64,000 nucleotides of DNA from AP-15 sp963700195 (GTDB lineage Bacteria > Pseudomonadota > Alphaproteobacteria > ATCC43930 > CGMCC-115725): contig CAVOWQ010000031.1 in the NCBI GenBank assembly GCA_963700195.1, forward strand, positions 310,001-374,000. Direction: 5' to 3'. The notes beneath the pieces are model-generated. The model did not search any database. It was not told the DNA's origin and saw only the letters and a program-made list of their open reading frames with translations. Shown in pieces: positions 42,588 to 50,600 of the stretch (its first letter is position 1; each line of letters opens with the position of its first letter). The translations under genes and the position numbers were made by a program.

Positions 42588-42699
42588 CACAACCCCTCCC
42601 TCGTCAAGCATCAACTAGCGAATGCGAGAAATACGATCGACGCGTCTATAGCAAAAGCCAGCCGCCACCGTCAACTAACGGGATTCGCTACAACCACCC

Positions 42700-43044
42700 T
42701 TACCAATTGCGCCACCAATTGTGCCAACCGCCATTGCGCCAGCCATTGCGCCAATTGCCCCAGCCGCCATTTCGCCAGCCGCCGTTGCGCCACCAGTTCC
42801 CCCAGGCGAGCTGTTGCTCGCCGAGGCGCGATTTGACGACGTCTCCGGCAATATCGGAAACCGCTTGGCGAATGGCGGTCAGTCGTTCGGCAACAGTGGG
42901 ACGGTCCGCAGCGGACAATTGCGAGTTCGCTGGACGCTGGGCGGCATCGCCCGGCGCGGCAGCGCCGAGCAGCAGGGAAACGCCGACTGCGCCGGCCGGC
43001 ATGATCCGAGAAAGAACCGTGAGGTATCGCTGCCGCAACGACAT
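42700..43044 (-). CDS. Putative RiPP precursor 2 (GrrA/OscA-like, WRNGG core)
   Basis: 114 residues. Leader MSLRQRYLTVLSRIMPAGAV is near-identical in pattern to precursor 1 and forms an export signal; ERLTAIRQAVSDIAGDVVKS follows, then QLAWGNWW. The core has WRN repeated (WRNGGWRNGGWGN, then WRNGWRNGG and WHNWWRNW), eight Trp-X-Asn sites in about 35 residues, and lacks the Tyr/Pro block of precursor 1. AGAGGTGG lies about 8 bases before the ATG. It is the first gene of the operon; 112 bases separate it from precursor 1. Confidence 0.8.
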   Translation of the reverse strand: MSLRQRYLTVLSRIMPAGAVGVSLLLGAAAPGDAAQRPANSQLSAADRPTVAERLTAIRQAVSDIAGDVVKSRLGEQQLAWGNWWRNGGWRNGGWGNWRNGWRNGGWHNWWRNW

Positions 43045-43103
43045 CTAGGCCACCTCTAATGAAATATTGTCCGACAGGGTTTCTAACAAAACCGTTAGCG
43101 TCG

Positions 43104-43676
43104 TCAAACTCGGAGGGAAGTTGGCGGTGCCGCCTCGCTCGTCCGTGCCCAGGGCGGCGACAGATCGAGGATTCGGGCAAAGACCGGGCAATCCGGTTCA
43201 TGGGCACCGGGCAGATAGCCGACGCTCATCAGAAACTCGTTGACGATCTGACCGCCGGTGAAGCGAAAGGTCTGCCGAAACAGCCGCGTCCATTCCTGCG
43301 GGGATCGCGGATGATGAGCGTCGAGCCAGCCGGTGAACGACCCGTGCGACTTTCGCAGCGTCTGGATGCGCCGCGCATTCTCGGCTGCCGCTTCGATTTT
43401 GAGCCGGTTGCGGATGATCCCCGAATCGGCGAGCAGACGGTCGGTGTCGGCCGGCCCGAAAGCCGCGACGCGATCGACGTCGAAATCCGCAAAGGCCGCG
43501 CGAAACGCCACCCGTTTCTTGAGAATTGTCAGCCAGGACAATCCCGCCTGGTTGATCTCGAGAACGAGCCGTTCGAACAGCACGCTCTCCGCATTGGTCG
43601 GGAAGCCGTACTCGCCGTCATGATAGAGGCCGTGCACCGGATGGCCGGGCGCAATTCGGCAATAGGCAGCGCTCAA
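43104..43676 (-). CDS. tag: DNA-3-methyladenine glycosylase I (Tag)
   Basis: 190 residues. It removes 3-methyladenine from DNA. The zinc-snap residues are present: Cys6 near the start, His in GLYHDGEYGFP and His/Cys in HEPDCPVF. Other family text: NQAGLSWLTILKKRVAFRAA, DFDVDRVAAF and FTGGQIVNEFLMSVGYLPGA. It starts with TTG at 43676, just after the stop of the DUF1467 gene, so it is likely translated with it. The start could be a few codons off. Confidence 0.92.
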   Translation of the reverse strand: MSAAYCRIAPGHPVHGLYHDGEYGFPTNAESVLFERLVLEINQAGLSWLTILKKRVAFRAAFADFDVDRVAAFGPADTDRLLADSGIIRNRLKIEAAAENARRIQTLRKSHGSFTGWLDAHHPRSPQEWTRLFRQTFRFTGGQIVNEFLMSVGYLPGAHEPDCPVFARILDLSPPWARTSEAAPPTSLRV

Positions 43677-43677
43677 C

Positions 43678-43914
43678 TCACGGCTCGCGGAAACTGAGCC
43701 AGGGAGACCTCACCAATAAGTATATTGCCAGCCAGATGAGTGCCGCAACCACCGTCGTAATCGCCATCTTCAGCAACAGTCGCGGCTGCTGTGGCGCCCC
43801 TGCGGCGTAGCCCGGGTCGTCCGGTTCGGCCGGCGTTACCCATAGAGGGAGCACGGCGAACAGCGTGATCCACCAGACGAGCACGTAGACGATAATTCCC
43901 GTGACCCAAGCCAT
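43678..43914 (-). CDS. DUF1467 family membrane protein
   Basis: 78 residues with two transmembrane helices: VTGIIVYVLVWWITLFAVLP and ITTVVAALIWLAIYLLV, separated by the short PAEPDDPGYAAGAPQQPRL loop. This size, topology and phrase WWITLFAVLP are typical of DUF1467, a family found next to mce in Alphaproteobacteria, as here. Function unknown. Confidence 0.88.
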   Translation of the reverse strand: MAWVTGIIVYVLVWWITLFAVLPLWVTPAEPDDPGYAAGAPQQPRLLLKMAITTVVAALIWLAIYLLVRSPWLSFREP

Positions 43915-43941
43915 CTCCGGCTGCGCGGCGCTGAGCCCGCC

Positions 43942-44346
43942 TCACGCCTGCTCGAGCTCGATGAGGGTTCCACAAAAATCCTTCGGGTGCAGAAAGAGCA
44001 CCGGCTTGCCGTGCGCGCCCAGCCGCGGCTCGCCATCGCCGAGCACTCTCGCGCCGTCCGCTCGCAGCCGATCCCGCGCTTTGATGATGTCGTCGACTTC
44101 GTAGCAGATGTGGTGCATTCCGCCGGCCGGATTGCGCTCGAGAAAAGCCTTGACTGGCGAGGTTGGGCCGAGCGGCTCCAATAGCTCGATCTTGGTGTTT
44201 GGCAATTCAACGAAGACGACGGTGACGCCATGCGCCGGCAGCGGGCATGGCTCCGAGACGCGGGCGCCGAGGGTCCGCCGGTAAGTCGCGCTCGCCGCCG
44301 CGACATCGGGCACGACAATCGCGACGTGGTTGAGCCTGCCGATCAT
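43942..44346 (-). CDS. mce: Methylmalonyl-CoA epimerase
   Basis: 134 residues from ATG 44346. It interconverts the two epimers of methylmalonyl-CoA in propionyl-CoA metabolism. GRLNHVAIVVPDVAAASATY, PAGGMHHICYEVDDI and KPVLFLHPKDFCGTLIELEQ carry the paired His/Glu metal ligands of this vicinal-oxygen-chelate enzyme. A TTG at 44373 would extend it by nine residues and overlap the ribonuclease J stop. Located in the conserved alphaproteobacterial order rnj-mce-DUF1467. Confidence 0.93.
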   Translation of the reverse strand: MIGRLNHVAIVVPDVAAASATYRRTLGARVSEPCPLPAHGVTVVFVELPNTKIELLEPLGPTSPVKAFLERNPAGGMHHICYEVDDIIKARDRLRADGARVLGDGEPRLGAHGKPVLFLHPKDFCGTLIELEQA

Positions 44347-44369
44347 CGCAAAATGCCCGACATTGGTGA

Positions 44370-46061
44370 TCAAATCCGGACTAGATGAATTTCGACCAAC
44401 GGCCGCTTGCCGAAGCGTTCGTTGAGGACGCGGCGCAGAGCTCGGCGCGCCGCGTCGCGCACGGCCTCGTCGTCGCGGCGCAGGCTCGCCGGCAGTTCGT
44501 CGAGCGCGCGTTCGACAGCGCTGCGCAAGGCGGGAGCCGCCGCCTCGGCAGCGGTGGGTTCGACCAGGCCGATCGTACTGACCGTCGGCTGCGCCAAGAG
44601 CTCGCCGCGGCGGTCGAGGACCAAGGTGGCAACGGCGCTGCCGTTGAACGTGACGCGACGGCGGTCCTTTAGCGCCGTGCCGTCGAGCGGCAGCAGACCC
44701 TTTCCGTCACTGGCGAGCCTGCCGACCGGCACCTCGTCGACGACACTGGCGCCGCTCGCTGTGAGCCGGACCACATCGCCGTTCTGGATGACGAGAGGCT
44801 GTTGAACCTGGCACTCGCCGGCGAGCTCGGCATGCGCGATCAGGTGGCGGGCTTCGCCATGCACCGGGACGGCAATTTGCGGGCGGACCATCTGGTACAT
44901 CCTCACCAGCTCGTCGCGGGCCGGATGCCCCGAGACGTGGACGAAATGGTCCTCCTCGGTGACGATCTCGACACCAAGCCGAACCAGCGCGTTCTGCAGC
45001 CGATTGATCGACTTCTCATTGCCCGGAATGATACGCGACGAGAAGATGACGACATCCCCGGTCTCCAGCACGACATGCGGGTGATCGTCGCGGGCGATCC
45101 GCGAAAGGGCTGCGCGCGGCTCGCCTTGGCTGCCGGTGCAGATCATCACGATCCGGTCGCGCGGGATGTAGCCCGCCTCGTCCTCGGTCAGAAAACGCGG
45201 CAGATCCGTCAGGTAACCGTTCTCGCGGGCGGCCTTGTCGATCCGCCACAGCGACCGTCCGACCAGCGCGATTTCTCGGCCATGGGCCGCCGCCGCCCGC
45301 GCAATCGTCTCGAGCCGCGCAACATTCGACGCGAAGCAGGCGACTGCGACCCGCGCATCGTAGCGGCCGATCAGGTCGATCAGGGACCGGCGCAGCTCCG
45401 CCTCGGATCCCGAGGTGCCGGGCCGCAGCGCGTTTGTCGAATCCCCGACCAATGCGAGGACGCCTTCGTCGCCGAGCCTCGTCAAGGCGGCCTCGTCCGC
45501 GGTCGGGCCGATCAGCGGGTCCGGATCGAACTTCCAGTCGCCGGTATGCAGCACGGTTCCGACCGGCGTGCGCAGCGCGACCGCATTCGGTTCCGGGATC
45601 GAATGCGTGAGGGTGATCAGTTCGAGGTCGAACGGGCCGATCGTGAACCGGCCCGACAATGGCACGACGTTGATCTTGACCTGATCAGCGAACCCGGTCT
45701 CGGCCAGCTTGGCGCGCAAGAACGAGGCGGTGAACGGGGTCGCCCAGATCGGGCAGCGCAGCTGCCTCCAGAGATAAGGAATGGCCCCGATATGATCCTC
45801 GTGCGCATGGGTCGCCACGATCCCGAGCAAGCGATCGCGGCGTTCGACGATAAAGCCGGGATCGGGCATCACGACTTCGAGCCCCGGCTGCGAATCATCT
45901 CCGAACGTGACGCCGCAGTCGATGATCAGCCAGTCGCCCTGATACCCGTAAACATTCAGGTTCATCCCGATTTCGCCAGCGCCGCCGAGCGGGACAAAGA
46001 AGAGCGCGTCGGGGTCGCGGTAGTCCGGCCGGACCCCCGGCTGCAAAGGCGGATGGTTCAT
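44370..46061 (-). CDS. rnj: Ribonuclease J
   Basis: 563 residues, metallo-beta-lactamase/beta-CASP nuclease for RNA processing. The metal motif is ATHAHEDHIGAIPYL, preceded by IDCGVTFGDDSQPGLE; the beta-CASP part shows ICTGSQGEPRAALSRIARDD and FVHVSGHPARDELVRMYQM. A C-terminal domain ends in EIHLVRI. The ATG at 46061 overlaps the coaX stop (ATGA), so translation is coupled; an in-frame GTG lies upstream within coaX. Part of the nuo-birA-coaX-rnj chain. Confidence 0.93.
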   Translation of the reverse strand: MNHPPLQPGVRPDYRDPDALFFVPLGGAGEIGMNLNVYGYQGDWLIIDCGVTFGDDSQPGLEVVMPDPGFIVERRDRLLGIVATHAHEDHIGAIPYLWRQLRCPIWATPFTASFLRAKLAETGFADQVKINVVPLSGRFTIGPFDLELITLTHSIPEPNAVALRTPVGTVLHTGDWKFDPDPLIGPTADEAALTRLGDEGVLALVGDSTNALRPGTSGSEAELRRSLIDLIGRYDARVAVACFASNVARLETIARAAAAHGREIALVGRSLWRIDKAARENGYLTDLPRFLTEDEAGYIPRDRIVMICTGSQGEPRAALSRIARDDHPHVVLETGDVVIFSSRIIPGNEKSINRLQNALVRLGVEIVTEEDHFVHVSGHPARDELVRMYQMVRPQIAVPVHGEARHLIAHAELAGECQVQQPLVIQNGDVVRLTASGASVVDEVPVGRLASDGKGLLPLDGTALKDRRRVTFNGSAVATLVLDRRGELLAQPTVSTIGLVEPTAAEAAAPALRSAVERALDELPASLRRDDEAVRDAARRALRRVLNERFGKRPLVEIHLVRI

Positions 46062-46828
46062 TTGTTGCGGTTGCGGCGGTAGATCAGGCGGAGCCCCCAC
46101 AAGGTCAGATCGGGATCGACATGGTCAATGATACTAGCCCCAGCGAACAGCGGCGCGAGCCCGCCGGTGGCGATGACGTTCATTCGCTCGCCACGCTCGG
46201 CTCGAATGCGCTGCACCAGTCCCTCGACTAGTCCGATATAACCCCAATAGATGCCGGACTGCATGCAGCTCACCGTGTCTTTGCCGATCACGCGCTCGGT
46301 GCGGCGGATACGAATGCTTGGGAGCTTCGCCGCCGCCATTTCCAATGCATGCAACGACAGGTTGATCCCCGGCGCGATCACGCCGCCGCAATAATTGCCG
46401 TTCCGGTCGACCACATCGAAGGTCGTGGCGGTGCCGAAATCGACCACTATGAGTGGACCCTGGTACCGGTCGTGCGCCGCGATGGTATTGACCAGGCGGT
46501 CGGCGCCGACTTCCTCCGGCCGGTCCACCAGTGCACTGGTGCCGAGCGTCACGCCCTTCTCGCCGACCACTAGCGGATCTGTGTGGCAGTATCTCCGGCA
46601 GAGGGTAAGGAGGTTGAAATTCACGTCGGGAACGACGCTGGCGATCACCGCGCCATCGACATTGCCCCGCGCCAGGCCTTCCAGCGACAATAAATGATCG
46701 AGCCAGACGACATATTCGTCGGCCGTGCGCTTGCCCTCGGTCGCCGTGCGCCAGCTGCCCTTGAAATCGGCGCCCTCCCAGATCGCGAATACCGTGTTGG
46801 TGTTGTTGGCATTGATGGCGAGGAGCAT
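46058..46828 (-). CDS. coaX: Type III pantothenate kinase
   Basis: 256 residues. It phosphorylates pantothenate in the first step of coenzyme A synthesis. N-terminus MLLAINANNTNTVFAIWEGA is the phosphate-binding loop in the form common to Alphaproteobacteria; PLIVVDFGTATTFDVVDRNG and GGVIAPGINLSLHALEMAAA are the ATPase-fold core of CoaX. It follows birA after 10 bases and overlaps rnj by four bases. Confidence 0.94.
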   Translation of the reverse strand: MLLAINANNTNTVFAIWEGADFKGSWRTATEGKRTADEYVVWLDHLLSLEGLARGNVDGAVIASVVPDVNFNLLTLCRRYCHTDPLVVGEKGVTLGTSALVDRPEEVGADRLVNTIAAHDRYQGPLIVVDFGTATTFDVVDRNGNYCGGVIAPGINLSLHALEMAAAKLPSIRIRRTERVIGKDTVSCMQSGIYWGYIGLVEGLVQRIRAERGERMNVIATGGLAPLFAGASIIDHVDPDLTLWGLRLIYRRNRNK

Positions 46829-46838
46829 ATTGCCCTCT

Positions 46839-47600
46839 TCACTCGGCCGGGAAGACTTCGCCGGCGGCGATGCGCCGGCATTCCCCTGCGCAATCGAGCA
46901 ACAGGTTCCCTTCGTGATCTATATCGAGAAAGCGGCCGCGCAAGCCGGCGGCGTCGATGCGGACCTGGATCGGCTCGCCGCGAGCGATTGCCGCGGCCGC
47001 TAACCAGGATGCACGAACCGGCGCAAAGCCCTCTGCACGCCAGCGCATATTCCACGATTGGAAACTCGCGGCGAACTTCTCGAGCATCACCTCTGGCAAA
47101 ACCTCGCCCAAGCCTTCTTCCATAATGGAGGTCGCAGGAAATTCCGTGCCTTGGGGCGAGGCCGTGAGGTTGACCCCAACGCCGACTACGACAAACCTCA
47201 GCTTGTCGGGTGCAACGATCTCCGATTCAAGGAGGATACCTGCGATTTTACGAGCGTTTATAAGCACATCGTTCGGCCATTTATACGCGAGTCGCTCAAT
47301 CCGCGGCAATATCGTCCGAAGCGCACCTCCCAGCGCCAAGGCCGCAACAAAGCCAAGCTGTGCCGCGCTGCCTGCTGGGCAGCCGGGCCGCAGAATCACC
47401 GAAAGGTAGAGATTGCCTCGCGGCGAGATCCAAGTGCGCCCGCGACGCCCGTGACCGGCGGTCTGTTCGAGTGCCCATAGAAGGCTCCCTTCCGCCGCTC
47501 CCTCGCGAGCGAGGCGCTTCGCTTCGTCGTTGGTGCTGCCGATCGAGTTGTAGGCAATCAGCCGATATCCGGGAGGCAGCCTCGGCTGAGGCCGGGTCAT
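46839..47600 (-). CDS. birA: Biotin--[acetyl-CoA-carboxylase] ligase
   Basis: 253 residues, the short form without an N-terminal repressor domain. Biotinyl-AMP loop: TAGHGRRGRTWISPRGNLYL; catalytic lysine region YKWPNDVLINARKIAGILLE; C-terminal SH3-like domain near GRFLDIDHEGNLLLDC. The ATG overlaps the nuoN stop (ATGA). The position after nuoN is a conserved alphaproteobacterial arrangement. Confidence 0.94.
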   Translation of the reverse strand: MTRPQPRLPPGYRLIAYNSIGSTNDEAKRLAREGAAEGSLLWALEQTAGHGRRGRTWISPRGNLYLSVILRPGCPAGSAAQLGFVAALALGGALRTILPRIERLAYKWPNDVLINARKIAGILLESEIVAPDKLRFVVVGVGVNLTASPQGTEFPATSIMEEGLGEVLPEVMLEKFAASFQSWNMRWRAEGFAPVRASWLAAAAIARGEPIQVRIDAAGLRGRFLDIDHEGNLLLDCAGECRRIAAGEVFPAE

Positions 47601-49048
47601 CGGGCAAAGAGGGCCGAGGCGGCAGCTTCGGCGCCACCGACGATCGGACCCGGGAGGATGAAAAAGAATAACGTGACGACCGCGGTGACGAACAGCACAC
47701 CCTTTAGCTCTGCGGTCAACGGCCGGTCGAAGGCGCCGACCGGTTCGTCGAAATACATGACCTTGACGACCCGGAGATAATAAAACGCCGAGACGACGCT
47801 GGTCACGACGCCGATGACGGCCAGTCCGGCGAGCTTGGCATCGATGGCGGCGAGAAAGACGTAGAGCTTGGCGAAGAAGCCCGCCGTCGGCGGTATGCCG
47901 CTCAATGCGAACATGAAGATCGCCAAGGCCAGAGCGAGCCCGGGTTGCGAGCGGGACAGCCCGGAGAGATCCGAAATCCCCTCGAGCATGCGGCCGTTCC
48001 GGCGCATGCACAGAATCACCGCCCAGGTGCCGACCGTCATAAAGAGGTAGATCGCCATATAAACCAGCACGCCGCGTATGCCGGCCGCCGTGCCGGTTGC
48101 GAGTCCGATTAGCGCATAGCCGACATGGCTAATCGAGCTGTAGGCCATCAGGCGTTTGATGCTTGCTTGGGCGATTGCGGCGACCGCGCCCAGCACCATC
48201 GAGGCGATCGACAGAAAGACGATGATCTGACGCCATTCGCCGACCAGGGGACCGAACGGCTCGAGCATGAAACGAATAAAAAGGGCGAGTGCGGCGATCT
48301 TCGGTGCTACCGCAAAAAAAGCCGTCACCGGGGTCGGTGCGCCTTCGTAGACATCGGGCGTCCACATATGGAACGGCACCGCCGAGACTTTGAAGGCAAG
48401 GCCGACGATGACGAAGACAAGGCCGATCAGGACACCGGCCGAAGGCGCCGCCCCACCGCTCACCAGAGTGGCGATCTCGCTGAACGCGGTGGTGCCGGTA
48501 AACCCGTAGATCAGCGAAGCGCCGTAAAGCAGCATTCCCGACGAGAGCGCGCCCAGCACGAAATATTTGAGCCCGGCTTCGCTCGATCGGGTCGAATCCC
48601 GGTTGAAAGCGGCGACGACATAAAGCGCCAAATTCTGCAATTCGAGGCCGACATACAGGGTAATCAGGTCATTCGCCGAGATCATGACCATCATCCCGGT
48701 CGTCGACAGCAGCACGAGCACCGGGAACTCGAACCGGGCGATCCCCTGATCCTCGTTGTAGCGCATCCCGATCAGGATCGTGACCGCCGAGCCGATCAGC
48801 ACCAAGGCTTTCATGAACAGAGCGAAAGCGTCGGTAACAAACATGCCGTCGAAACCGAGACGCCGTTCGCCTCCCTGCGCCAAGGAAACGACGAGCGCGA
48901 TGATCAGCACCGCGATGGCGAGCCAGGAAACCGTCCGCGTCGACTTTTCGCCGCTGATCGCACCAAATATCAGCAGCGCCATCGCGCCGACGGCGAGGAT
49001 GATCTCGGGCAACGCCGGCGCGATGTCAGGAACGGGCAATACTGGCAT
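47597..49048 (-). CDS. nuoN: NADH-quinone oxidoreductase subunit N
   Basis: 483 residues with about 14 transmembrane helices, an antiporter-like proton-pumping subunit of complex I. Diagnostic phrases are SSGMLLYGASLIYGFTG, AVPFHMWTPDVYEGAPTPVT and LMAYSSISHVGYALIG, with lysines in the helices for proton transfer. Last gene of the nuo operon, 10 bases after nuoM. Confidence 0.95.
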   Translation of the reverse strand: MPVLPVPDIAPALPEIILAVGAMALLIFGAISGEKSTRTVSWLAIAVLIIALVVSLAQGGERRLGFDGMFVTDAFALFMKALVLIGSAVTILIGMRYNEDQGIARFEFPVLVLLSTTGMMVMISANDLITLYVGLELQNLALYVVAAFNRDSTRSSEAGLKYFVLGALSSGMLLYGASLIYGFTGTTAFSEIATLVSGGAAPSAGVLIGLVFVIVGLAFKVSAVPFHMWTPDVYEGAPTPVTAFFAVAPKIAALALFIRFMLEPFGPLVGEWRQIIVFLSIASMVLGAVAAIAQASIKRLMAYSSISHVGYALIGLATGTAAGIRGVLVYMAIYLFMTVGTWAVILCMRRNGRMLEGISDLSGLSRSQPGLALALAIFMFALSGIPPTAGFFAKLYVFLAAIDAKLAGLAVIGVVTSVVSAFYYLRVVKVMYFDEPVGAFDRPLTAELKGVLFVTAVVTLFFFILPGPIVGGAEAAASALFAR

Positions 49049-49057
49049 CGATCCGGT

Positions 49058-50584
49058 CTAACGCAGGCTGGCGCGGCGCATGCCGGCTGCCTCGGTGGCG
49101 GCCGCCACTTGCTGGACCAAATGGTCGACGGACGCCTGGATCGGGCGCAGAAACGAGAGCGGGTAGACGCCCATCCAAATCACCAAGACGAGCAGCGGAA
49201 CAAACAAGGCCTTCTCGCGCATGCTCAGATCGAGCATGCCGCGGAGGTCGGCGCGGGTGAGCGTGCCGAAGATCACTCGCCGATACATGTAGAGCATGTA
49301 CATCGGGCCGAGGAACAGTGCCGTCGCCGCAAGCGTGCATTCGAGCGTGTTGACGCGGAACGTGCCGAGCAGGATCAGAAACTCGCCGATAAACCCGCTG
49401 GTGCCGGGCAGTCCGATCGCCGCCAAGGTGAACACCATCAAGACAAAGGCGTAGGCCGGCATGCGGTGCACGAGCCCGCCAAAGCGGGCGATCTCGTGTG
49501 TGTGCAGCCGGTCATAGAGGACACCGACGCAGAGAAAGAGGGCTCCCGAGACGAGCCCATGGCTCAACATCTGAATGACGGCGCCTTGCACCGCCTCGCT
49601 CGTCACGGCAAAGGTGCCCATTGTGACAAACCCCATATGGGCGATCGACGAGTAGGCAATCAACTTTTTCATATCGATCTGCGCCAGTGCCACGAGCGAC
49701 GTGTAAATCACGGCAATGGCGCTGAGCGCGAAGATCAGCGGCGTGAAATAAGCCGAAGCGAGCGGAAAGATCGGCAACGAAAAGCGAATAAAGCCGTAGC
49801 CGCCGAGCTTCAACAGAATGGCGGCGAGGATCACCGAGCCAGCCGTCGGCGCCTCGACGTGCGCGTCGGGGAGCCAGGTATGGACCGGCCACATTGGCAC
49901 CTTGACCGCAAAGGAGGCAAAAAACGCGAGCCACAGCCATTTCTGCAGACCGGCGGGAAACAGCTGGCTGTGGGCCAGGGCGTACTCGATGTCAGTCGTC
50001 CCGGTCTGGAAATAGACGGCGAGGACCGCGAGCAGCATCAGCACCGAGCCGAGCAATGTATAGAGAAAAAATTTGAAAGCCGAATAGATGCGGTTCGAGC
50101 CTCCCCACACCCCGATGATCAGGAACATCGGGACCAGCGTGCCCTCGAAAAACACGTAGAACAGGATGAAATCGAGCGCGCAAAACACGCCGACCATCAA
50201 GGTCTCGAGCACGAGGAAAGCGATCATGAATTCCTTGACCCGGAACTGGATCACTTCCCAGGCGGAGACGATGGTGATGAACGTCAGGATGGTCGTCAGC
50301 AGCACAAAGAACAGGGAGATGCCGTCGATCCCCATGTGATAATTGAAATCGAAGCCGCCGAGGGTTACCCAGCTGGCCCGCTCGACGAACTGAAATTCGG
50401 CGGTGCTGGGATCGAAGTCGAACCACAGCACCAGCGATAGCGCAAAGACGATCAACGATGTCCACAGCGCGATCCAGCGCGCGTTGCGCGCGACCACCGC
50501 CTCGTCGCCCCGCGCCATCAGAATGAACGCGGCGCCCACCAGCGGCAGGAAGGTCACGAGCGTGAGGAGCGGCCAATGGCTCAC
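49058..50584 (-). CDS. nuoM: NADH-quinone oxidoreductase subunit M
   Basis: 508 residues, about 14 transmembrane helices, antiporter-like. Contains GVFCALDFILFYVFFEGTLV (with the conserved membrane glutamate), PMWPVHTWLPDAHVEAPTAG and KLIAYSSIAHMGFVTMGTFA. Sits between nuoL and nuoN with short gaps, standard order. Confidence 0.95.
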   Translation of the reverse strand: MSHWPLLTLVTFLPLVGAAFILMARGDEAVVARNARWIALWTSLIVFALSLVLWFDFDPSTAEFQFVERASWVTLGGFDFNYHMGIDGISLFFVLLTTILTFITIVSAWEVIQFRVKEFMIAFLVLETLMVGVFCALDFILFYVFFEGTLVPMFLIIGVWGGSNRIYSAFKFFLYTLLGSVLMLLAVLAVYFQTGTTDIEYALAHSQLFPAGLQKWLWLAFFASFAVKVPMWPVHTWLPDAHVEAPTAGSVILAAILLKLGGYGFIRFSLPIFPLASAYFTPLIFALSAIAVIYTSLVALAQIDMKKLIAYSSIAHMGFVTMGTFAVTSEAVQGAVIQMLSHGLVSGALFLCVGVLYDRLHTHEIARFGGLVHRMPAYAFVLMVFTLAAIGLPGTSGFIGEFLILLGTFRVNTLECTLAATALFLGPMYMLYMYRRVIFGTLTRADLRGMLDLSMREKALFVPLLVLVIWMGVYPLSFLRPIQASVDHLVQQVAAATEAAGMRRASLR

Positions 50585-50600
50585 GGTGATGTTCCGCCGC

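Noticed and set aside
44802..46082. A 426-codon plus-strand open frame
   Set aside because: Antisense to ribonuclease J, with Arg/Asp/Gln-biased composition and no ribosome site of note.
48125..50440. A 771-codon plus-strand open frame
   Set aside because: It lies antisense to nuoN and nuoM, is made of Arg/His/Gln/Asp-rich text typical of GC-rich antisense frames, and shows no family motif.
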